A stretch of 7,282 nucleotides of DNA from NCBI GenBank assembly GCA_030527385.1, contig JAUNAY010000062.1, forward strand, positions 1 to 7,282, read 5' to 3'. Numbering within the stretch: position 1 is the stretch's first letter; the number at the start of each line of letters is the position of its first letter. A program made the position numbers and the translations under genes. Positions 1 through 4,683 of the stretch are shown here, piece by piece. The DNA is from Fusobacterium sp. (lineage in GTDB: Bacteria; Fusobacteriota; Fusobacteriia; Fusobacteriales; Fusobacteriaceae). The notes under the pieces were generated by a model, which worked only from the letters and a program-made list of their open reading frames with translations, was not told the origin of the DNA and ran no database searches.

Positions 1-34
1 TCTCTTTTAATAATCTTCTTGCTTCTATTTTCAT
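1..34 (-). CDS. 5' end of an unidentified gene, cut by the window edge
   Basis: Eleven complete codons of a minus-strand gene are visible, starting with ATG and reading MKIEARRLLKE before the window ends. A ribosome binding site (GGTGAG, positions 38-43) sits four bases before the ATG, and a strong extended -10 promoter lies a further 20 bases upstream, so this looks like a real start and not a chance frame. The fragment is basic and helix-prone. It is far too short to assign to a family, and no function is proposed. It follows the alcohol dehydrogenase in the same direction but has its own promoter, so the two need not be co-expressed. Confidence 0.55.
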   Translation of the reverse strand, partial: MKIEARRLLKE

Positions 35-64
35 AAACTCACCAATATAATTTTTATATTTATA

Positions 65-73
65 ATTATACCA
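65..73 (-). promoter_or_regulatory. Extended -10 promoter for the left-edge gene
   Basis: Read on the minus strand this is TGGTATAAT, a perfect TATAAT preceded by the TG of an extended -10 element. No good -35 hexamer is present 16-18 bases upstream, which is common for extended -10 promoters. Transcription would begin near position 58, giving a leader of about 24 bases before the ATG at 34. The gap between the dehydrogenase stop and this promoter contains no GC-rich terminator hairpin. Confidence 0.55.
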
Positions 74-102
74 TACCTCAACGTAAAAATTTCTTTATTT
101 TT

Positions 103-1149
103 CTATTTTTCATACTTAATAGCTATTTTAATCACTCCATCTTTTTTATTTTCAAAAATATCATAAGCTTTCATTATATCTTCAAATTTCATTCTATGTG
201 TAATCAATGGTGTTGCATCTATTTTCTTTTCTTCAATATATTTCATTATTTTATCACAATCACAACCATCTACCCCTCCAAATTTAATCGTTAAATTTTT
301 ACCATAAATATTTGGCAGTGGTAAATTTTGATCTTTTTCATACATTGCAACTAATACAACAACAGCATTTGGACGTGCTATACTAAGTGCTAACTTGAAA
401 GTTTTTTCTCCTCCTGCCACTTCAAAAACTCTGTCTGCCCCTCTTTTATCTGTATATTTTAAAATTTCTTGTTCAATATCAATTTTTGTAGGGTTTAAAA
501 CTATATCAGCATATCCTTTTTCCTTAACTAAATTTAATCTATTTTCATCTATATCAACAGCTATTATCTTTTTAGGGTTGTATAATTTTAAATTTAACAA
601 TGTACATAATCCTGTTGGTCCTGCTCCTATTACAACTACTATATCTTCCTTACTTATCTCTCCTATTTTACAAGCCCAATATCCAGTTGACAGCAAATCT
701 CCAGTAAATAGTGCTTCTTCATCTGTTACACTATCAGGTATCTTAGTTAAACAATTATTTCCAAAAGGAACACGCACATACTCTCCCTGTCCTCCATCTA
801 TTCTGCAACCTAAAGCCCAACCACCATTTTTATCTGTACAATTATTTACATATCCTCTTTTACAATAAAAACACTCTCCACAAAAAGTTTCACAATTAAC
901 TGCTACTCTATCTCCGACATTAAACTTTGTAACTTTATCTCCTTTTTCCTCTATTATTCCTACAAATTCGTGCCCTAAAACTATATTTTTTACTGCTCTT
1001 GGAACAAATCCTTTTTTTATATGAATATCACTTGAACATATTGTTGTCATTGTCACTTTTAAAATAACATCTGTGTCATTTAGTAATCTAGGTTTTTCAC
1101 GTTCTTTTAACACCAATTTATCAATATCTTCAAATACTACTGCTTTCAT
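103..1149 (-). CDS. Zinc-dependent medium-chain alcohol dehydrogenase
   Basis: This 348-residue protein is a full-length cytoplasmic medium-chain (MDR) dehydrogenase that should interconvert an alcohol and its aldehyde or ketone with a nicotinamide cofactor. The catalytic zinc ligands are visible as C38, the H60-E61 pair of GHE, and D151, a set like that of clostridial and Thermoanaerobacter secondary alcohol dehydrogenases. The structural zinc site is C90, C93, C96 and C104 with the classic 2-2-7 spacing. The Rossmann fold begins at GAGPTG (175-180), and an acidic residue (D199) ends the second strand, which by family knowledge favours NAD(H) over NADP(H). The start is supported by GGGAGA (1157-1162) seven bases upstream. 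The substrate cannot be read from sequence; secondary alcohols, polyols, butanediol and threonine are all handled by relatives. It appears to be transcribed alone, divergently from mnmH. Confidence 0.9.
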   Translation of the reverse strand: MKAVVFEDIDKLVLKEREKPRLLNDTDVILKVTMTTICSSDIHIKKGFVPRAVKNIVLGHEFVGIIEEKGDKVTKFNVGDRVAVNCETFCGECFYCKRGYVNNCTDKNGGWALGCRIDGGQGEYVRVPFGNNCLTKIPDSVTDEEALFTGDLLSTGYWACKIGEISKEDIVVVIGAGPTGLCTLLNLKLYNPKKIIAVDIDENRLNLVKEKGYADIVLNPTKIDIEQEILKYTDKRGADRVFEVAGGEKTFKLALSIARPNAVVVLVAMYEKDQNLPLPNIYGKNLTIKFGGVDGCDCDKIMKYIEEKKIDATPLITHRMKFEDIMKAYDIFENKKDGVIKIAIKYEK

Positions 1150-1182
1150 TTTTATCTCTCCCTTTTTTTAATATATCTATAA

Positions 1183-1215
1183 ATTATATATACTCCATAT
1201 TTTTAATTTTATCAA
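1183..1215 (-). promoter_or_regulatory. Putative promoter of the alcohol dehydrogenase
   Basis: On the minus strand a TTGATA hexamer (1210-1215) is followed after 17 bases by TATATA (1187-1192), which overlaps a perfect TATAAT (1183-1188). The perfect -10 would be 21 bases from the -35, so the exact register is uncertain. Either placement gives a short AT-rich leader before the GGGAGA ribosome binding site. The region is very AT-rich, so chance matches are likely and confidence is modest. Confidence 0.4.
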
Positions 1216-1252
1216 GCTAAGTAATAACAAAAATATTGATTTAGAAAATATT

Positions 1253-1282
1253 TTGAATAAAATAATAAAAACGTGCTATAAT
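1253..1282 (+). promoter_or_regulatory. mnmH promoter
   Basis: TTGAAT (1253-1258) and TATAAT (1277-1282) are separated by 18 bases, and the -10 is preceded by TG one base upstream (TGCTATAAT, 1274-1282), an extended -10. Transcription should start near 1289, leaving a leader of about 25 bases with AGGAGG in it. The first ATG of the longer open frame (1281) lies across the end of the -10 box and upstream of the likely transcript start, so it cannot be the start codon from this promoter. Confidence 0.65.
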
Positions 1283-1300
1283 GTATATTATTTTATTTTC

Positions 1301-1306
1301 AGGAGG
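1301..1306 (+). promoter_or_regulatory. Ribosome binding site fixing the mnmH start
   Basis: AGGAGG is a perfect Shine-Dalgarno sequence seven bases before ATG 1314. The in-frame ATG at 1281 has no such site and overlaps the promoter, so the 1314 start is chosen. Confidence 0.85.
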
Positions 1307-1313
1307 CTTTTTA

Positions 1314-2342
1314 ATGAATATTATTACGTATAAAGAAGTTTTGGAGTTAGATAATTATATACTTATTGATGTTAGAACACCAAAAGAATTTGTAAAAGAA
1401 CCTATTGTTGGTGCTGTAAATATTCCAGTTTTATTAGATGAAGAAAGAGTTATAGTTGGAACAACATATGTGCAACAATCTAAAGAATTGGCAAAAGAGC
1501 TTGGAATAAATTTTATTTCAAAAAGACTTCCTGAAATTTTTAAACAAGTTCAGGAACTTTCTAAAAAATATAGAAGACTTATATTTTTTTGTGCTAGAGG
1601 AGGTATGAGAAGTGGTTCTATGGCTTCACTTTTTAGCTCTTTAGGATATAGAGCTTCAAAATTGGAGGGAGGCTATAAAGCATATAGAGAATATATTGCC
1701 CATACTACTCCTGAGGTAAATAAAGATTTTAAATATATTGTCCTACACGGAAGAACAGGTATAGGAAAAACAAAAATTCTTAATAGATTAGAAGAGTTAG
1801 GGTATCCTGTTATGGATCTTGAGAAAATGGCTGATCATAAGGGTTCTTTTTTTGGAAACTTATGTGAAAAAAGACAACAAAGTCAAAAAAGATTTGAAAG
1901 TGAGATTTTCCATTTTCTTTTAAATAATAAAAAAAATTATATTCTTGCTGAAAGTGAAAGTAAAAGAATTGGAGATGCTTACATTCCAGAATCAGTATAT
2001 GAGTCTTTAGTTTCTGGTTATCATTTAATGGCTGATACAACTTTAGAGCATAGAATCGAAGTTCTTATGGAAGATTATGCTGATGCTTCAAAAGAAGAAT
2101 TAAAAGCTTCCCTTATGAAAGTTGGACGTTATGTTTCTAAAAAAAATCTTGCTAAATATATGGAGCTTCTTGAAAAAAATCAACTTACTGAACTTGCTAC
2201 TGATCTTGTAAAAGAGTATTATGATCCTCTTTATCAAAAAAGTATTGACAAATATATGTTTAATGAACATATATTTTACTCTTCTACTGAAGAAGGAGTT
2301 CAAAAAGTTATTGAATTCTTAAAATTACATAATTTTGAATAG
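1314..2342 (+). CDS. mnmH: tRNA 2-selenouridine synthase MnmH (SelU)
   Basis: The 342-residue protein has the two-part architecture of MnmH/SelU. A rhodanese domain (about 1-130) carries the catalytic cysteine C93 in CARGGMRS. A P-loop domain follows, with Walker A GRTGIGKT (146-153), the family-typical ADHKGSFFG (173-181) and AESESKRIG (212-220). In characterised bacteria the enzyme replaces sulfur by selenium in 2-thiouridine at the wobble position of tRNAs for Lys, Glu and Gln, using selenophosphate from SelD and passing through a geranylated intermediate. It is slightly shorter than the E. coli enzyme (364 residues, from memory), and all key motifs are intact. It has its own promoter and is a single-gene unit. 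The longer frame starting at 1281 is rejected because that ATG overlaps the -10 box. No selD or other selenium gene is in the window, so selenium use is inferred only. Confidence 0.93.
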   Translation: MNIITYKEVLELDNYILIDVRTPKEFVKEPIVGAVNIPVLLDEERVIVGTTYVQQSKELAKELGINFISKRLPEIFKQVQELSKKYRRLIFFCARGGMRSGSMASLFSSLGYRASKLEGGYKAYREYIAHTTPEVNKDFKYIVLHGRTGIGKTKILNRLEELGYPVMDLEKMADHKGSFFGNLCEKRQQSQKRFESEIFHFLLNNKKNYILAESESKRIGDAYIPESVYESLVSGYHLMADTTLEHRIEVLMEDYADASKEELKASLMKVGRYVSKKNLAKYMELLEKNQLTELATDLVKEYYDPLYQKSIDKYMFNEHIFYSSTEEGVQKVIEFLKLHNFE

Positions 2343-2387
2343 AAAAAAGCTGTCTGTTGTCACCCATCAGACAGCTTTAATTTTTTT
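2343..2387. terminator. Bidirectional hairpin terminator between mnmH and the repeat protein
   Basis: A perfect 11-base-pair stem (AAAGCTGTCTG at 2346-2356 with CAGACAGCTTT at 2368-2378) encloses an 11-base loop. On the plus strand it is followed by AA and seven T, ending mnmH. On the minus strand it is followed by a run of six T (from A at 2343-2348), so it can also end the convergent repeat-protein gene, whose stop is only 17 bases away. Confidence 0.92.
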
Positions 2388-2394
2388 ATATTCA

Positions 2395-2946
2395 TTACTT
2401 AAATTGTTCTACACCATTTACATATGTGCATTCTTTTACTAATTTACCTTCTGCATCATACTCTTTATATTCTCCATCTAATTTTCCATTTTCTCCATAG
2501 TTACACTTTATATATAATACTCCATTAGAGAAATATTCTTTATATGGTCCAAACATAGCACCATTTTTTAAATTTACATCTAATTTTTTTTGACCATTTG
2601 GAAAATATTTAACATTTTTTGTTGTTGTAGAATTATTTACGTGTTCTGCCGATTTTTTTACTTTTCCATTTGGATAATACTCTTCAAATAAACCTACTAT
2701 CTCTCCCTCTACTAAATGACGAATTGAACTTAATTTTCCATCGCTATAAAAAGTTTCATAAACTCCATGAATATTTCCGTTTTTATAGAATTTTCTAGTT
2801 TCAACCTGTCCATTCATATAATATGATTTATATTCTCCCTCTCTAACACCATTTACATAATTTTTTTCTTCCTGAATTCTTCCATTATCATATGTTTTAA
2901 CCCATAGTCCTTCTTTTTTTCCATCTTTATTGTGCTGATTTGTCAT
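2395..2946 (-). CDS. MORN/YwqK-type repeat protein
   Basis: The 183-residue protein is almost entirely a tandem array of units of about 24 residues with the pattern NG-x3-G-x-Y/F-x2-Y/F-x-NGK-x6-Y. Units run at about 8-30, 31-54, 55-78, 79-102, 103-126, 127-151 and 152-175, with a capping fragment (VNGVEQFK) at the end. This is the MORN_2/YwqK class of beta-hairpin repeats. Unit 5 is degenerate, with N-S-T-T-T where the NG-x3-G turn should be. No signal peptide or membrane segment is seen, so it is probably cytoplasmic. Databases often name such proteins 'toxin-antitoxin system YwqK family antitoxin', but no toxin-like partner is adjacent and that label is not supported here. The start has a strong site (AAGGGGGAA, about 2953-2961). 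An inverted repeat upstream may regulate it. Its molecular role is unknown; repeat proteins of this kind are usually thought to bind other proteins or membranes. Confidence 0.82.
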   Translation of the reverse strand: MTNQHNKDGKKEGLWVKTYDNGRIQEEKNYVNGVREGEYKSYYMNGQVETRKFYKNGNIHGVYETFYSDGKLSSIRHLVEGEIVGLFEEYYPNGKVKKSAEHVNNSTTTKNVKYFPNGQKKLDVNLKNGAMFGPYKEYFSNGVLYIKCNYGENGKLDGEYKEYDAEGKLVKECTYVNGVEQFK

Positions 2947-2969
2947 AACAGATTCCCCCTTTGAAAAAG

Positions 2970-3004
2970 TAATGATGTATGGTTACCATTAGTATACATC
3001 ATTA
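2970..3004. repeat. Perfect 11-bp inverted repeat upstream of the MORN gene, possible operator
   Basis: TAATGATGTAT (2970-2980) is repeated in inverted form as ATACATCATTA (2994-3004) around a 13-base centre. The junction also contains an imperfect inner palindrome, ATGGTTACCAT (2979-2989). The right arm overlaps TATACT (minus strand, 2991-2996), a plausible -10 for the repeat-protein gene. The element could be a regulator's operator or, if transcribed, a leader hairpin about 10 bases before the ribosome binding site. There is no T-run after it on either strand, so it is not a terminator. Confidence 0.55.
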
Positions 3005-3026
3005 TCTTTAATAAATAAAGATGTTA

Positions 3027-3059
3027 ATTAAATTTTTTTCAAATTTAATAAGTTTTTTT
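3027..3059 (+). repeat. AT-only hairpin with a following T-run
   Basis: ATTAAATTT (3027-3035) and AAATTTAAT (3041-3049) can form a nine-pair stem with a five-base loop, followed on the plus strand by seven T (3053-3059). All pairs are A-T, so the hairpin is weak, and no plus-strand gene needs a terminator here. It may be only a consequence of base composition. No other terminator is seen between the hydrolase stop and the repeat-protein gene, so read-through from one to the other is possible. Confidence 0.25.
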
Positions 3060-3101
3060 CTATTTCACTATAAAAACTATTGATTTTTAACACTTTCAAT
3101 T

Positions 3102-3698
3102 TTAAATATTTGTAATTATTTTTTGAATTTTATCATTTATACTCAAATACAACTCATTTTTTGTATTAGCAACTCTATTAAAAATAGTTCTATAAATAGT
3201 ATAAGCTACTAAAGTTGATCCAATCTCCGATGCGTGTTTATCATCTTTGAAATAAAGTTCAACCTCTGGGTGAATATCTTTAAATTCCCACCAAACCAAA
3301 CCTGCTGGTGCTACTAAAACACCCAATCTCTTAGCTAAATTTATATAAGCATCTGACATATATTTTTGTTTTTCTCTCTCTGATTTAATTGTCCAAGGCA
3401 TATATAATACTAACTTTGAATCTGTTTTATCCACATATTTTTTTATAGCTTGAACTGAACTATTTAATGTTTCTTCATCAAATCCAGTTTGTAGATGTTG
3501 AAGTACAATATAATCATACTTACCATATAATATATTAAATCTTACTTCTGGTTCTTTTTGATGAAAATCTAACCCTTTATAACCGTGAGCTATCATTGTT
3601 ACATCTACATCTATATTATTTTCTTGGCATATCAATTTAAAAATATATGGCATATCATTAAAATAAGTGTGACTATTTCCTATAAACAACACTTTCAT
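3102..3698 (-). CDS. Small SGNH/GDSL-type hydrolase
   Basis: This 198-residue protein begins directly with the beta strand and nucleophile block of the SGNH hydrolase fold, IGNSHT with S9 as the likely catalytic serine. It ends with the D-x2-H block, D152 and H155 in DDKHAS. A glycine at 39 or 42 may form part of the oxyanion hole. The third block, usually with Asn, reads VLQHLQTG (65-72), so Gln seems to take that place, as in DUF4886-like SGNH relatives. Such enzymes remove acyl or acetyl groups from lipids, sugars or glycans; the substrate here is unknown. No signal peptide precedes the first strand, so it is predicted to be cytosolic. The ribosome binding site GGAGGT (3704-3709) supports the start. 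It lies after galU in the same direction but behind a terminator, so its transcription is unclear. A carbohydrate esterase working on an envelope glycan is possible but is only inference. Confidence 0.75.
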   Translation of the reverse strand: MKVLFIGNSHTYFNDMPYIFKLICQENNIDVDVTMIAHGYKGLDFHQKEPEVRFNILYGKYDYIVLQHLQTGFDEETLNSSVQAIKKYVDKTDSKLVLYMPWTIKSEREKQKYMSDAYINLAKRLGVLVAPAGLVWWEFKDIHPEVELYFKDDKHASEIGSTLVAYTIYRTIFNRVANTKNELYLSINDKIQKIITNI

Positions 3699-3726
3699 AT
3701 TTTACCTCCATCGATAGATAAAATAT

Positions 3727-3752
3727 AAAAAGGGAAACTCAATGAATTTCCC
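3727..3752 (-). terminator. Rho-independent terminator of the galU operon
   Basis: Read on the minus strand, a six-pair GGGAAA/TTTCCC stem (arms at 3747-3752 and 3732-3737) with a nine-base loop is followed by five T and a further AT-rich tail. It lies 25 bases after the galU stop and fits the end of the acyltransferase-metG-galU transcript. The hydrolase ribosome binding site begins only 17 bases beyond the T-run. Confidence 0.75.
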
Positions 3753-3776
3753 CTATTATTTATGTTATTATTTAGA

Positions 3777-4658
3777 TTAATCTAGTTTTAAATCATTTTT
3801 TAAATAATTTAAAAGTTCCTCTTTTGTTTCATCGTTTCTCAATCCAAACTCAATATTTGCCTTTAAAAGTCCAAATTTATTTCCAATATCATATCTTTTT
3901 CCTTTAAAATCATAAGCTAATACTTTTTCTCCAGCTTTCATCATATCTAATATGGCATCTGTCAATTGTATCTCTCCACCTTTTCCTGGTTTTACATCTT
4001 CAAGATACTTAAAAATCTTACCATCAAGTAAATATCTTCCAAGGCAAGCATATCTTGATGGTGCTTCTTCAACAGCTGGTTTTTCTATAAAATCATCTAT
4101 CTCACAAGTATCATTATCAAGATATTTTGTTGGTTTTACAACTCCATATTTTGAAACATCTTTTTGTGCTACTTCTTGACAACCAACTATACTAGATCCA
4201 TATTTTTCATATATATCTATCATTTGTTTTGCCACAGGAGCTTCTGGATTGTAAACTATATCGTCACCCAAAGCTATTACAAAAGGTTCATCTCCAATAA
4301 AAGGTTTTGCTTTTAATATAGCGTGTCCTAATCCTTTTGGGTGATTTTGTCTAACATAAAAAATATTTGCCATATTTGATAAATTCTCTATTTTTTCAAG
4401 AAGTTCATTTTTTCCATCTTTTTTTAAAGTGCTTTCAACTTCATAAGAATAGTCAAAATGATCCTCTATTGAATTTTTATTTCTTCCAGTTACAATTACA
4501 ATATCTTTTATTCCTGACTCTACAAGTTCTTCTACAATATATTGTAGTGATGGCTTATCAACTATTACAAGCATCTCTTTTGGTTGAGCTTTTGTTGCTG
4601 GTAATACTCTTGTTCCTAATCCTGCTGCTGGTATTACAGCCTTAGTAACTTTTCTCAT
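3777..4658 (-). CDS. galU: UTP-glucose-1-phosphate uridylyltransferase
   Basis: GalU makes UDP-glucose and pyrophosphate from UTP and glucose-1-phosphate in the cytoplasm, supplying glucosyl units for envelope polysaccharide and lipopolysaccharide and for galactose metabolism. The 293-residue protein is of normal length. It shows the nucleotide-binding signature AAGLGTR (11-17) with QPKEML and K27, then HPKGLGHA (106-113), ALGDD (129-133) with the metal-binding aspartate, IEKP (191-194), GRYLL (207-211), GGEIQLTDA (227-235) and GKRYDIGNK (253-261). The ATG at 4658 is chosen because GGAGGGG lies six bases before it. A frame opening at TTG 4673 would start inside that site. It begins 25 bases after metG, so the two are probably co-transcribed. 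A RmlA-type enzyme was considered, but the motifs and length fit GalU. Confidence 0.96.
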   Translation of the reverse strand: MRKVTKAVIPAAGLGTRVLPATKAQPKEMLVIVDKPSLQYIVEELVESGIKDIVIVTGRNKNSIEDHFDYSYEVESTLKKDGKNELLEKIENLSNMANIFYVRQNHPKGLGHAILKAKPFIGDEPFVIALGDDIVYNPEAPVAKQMIDIYEKYGSSIVGCQEVAQKDVSKYGVVKPTKYLDNDTCEIDDFIEKPAVEEAPSRYACLGRYLLDGKIFKYLEDVKPGKGGEIQLTDAILDMMKAGEKVLAYDFKGKRYDIGNKFGLLKANIEFGLRNDETKEELLNYLKNDLKLD

Positions 4659-4664
4659 TCTTTT

Positions 4665-4671
4665 CCCCTCC
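4665..4671 (-). promoter_or_regulatory. Ribosome binding site fixing the galU start
   Basis: Minus-strand GGAGGGG, six bases before ATG 4658 and directly after the metG stop. The TTG that opens the longer frame (4671-4673) shares its final bases with this site, so it cannot be initiated from it. Confidence 0.85.
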
Positions 4672-4683
4672 AAGTTAAAGTTA

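Noticed and set aside
395..868. Open frame on the plus strand opposite the alcohol dehydrogenase
   Set aside because: It lies fully antisense to a gene with intact zinc and Rossmann motifs, has no ribosome binding site, and its Ser/Pro-rich translation is typical of the opposite strand of AT-rich coding DNA.
1810..2303. Two minus-strand open frames opposite mnmH (1810-2040 and 2100-2303)
   Set aside because: Both are Phe/Ile/Lys-rich shadows of mnmH with no start signals, and mnmH motifs run through the whole region.
3027..3059. AT-only hairpin with T-run as a true terminator for a hidden plus-strand RNA
   Set aside because: The stem has no G-C pair, no promoter or transcript is visible upstream on the plus strand, and such matches are expected by chance in sequence this AT-rich.
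2395..3698. MORN/YwqK protein plus adjacent hydrolase as a toxin-antitoxin or other two-gene system
   Set aside because: The genes are 155 bases apart with an inverted repeat between them, the hydrolase shows no toxin feature, and no known pairing of this kind is recalled. The neighbourhood alone is not enough.
4367..4645. Leucine-rich open frame antisense to galU, looking like a membrane protein
   Set aside because: The hydrophobic run is produced by the complement of AT-rich galU codons. There is no ribosome binding site or promoter, and galU is certain.
4671..4673. TTG start giving galU five extra residues
   Set aside because: The TTG overlaps the Shine-Dalgarno sequence itself; the ATG at 4658 is correctly spaced and matches the usual GalU N-terminus.
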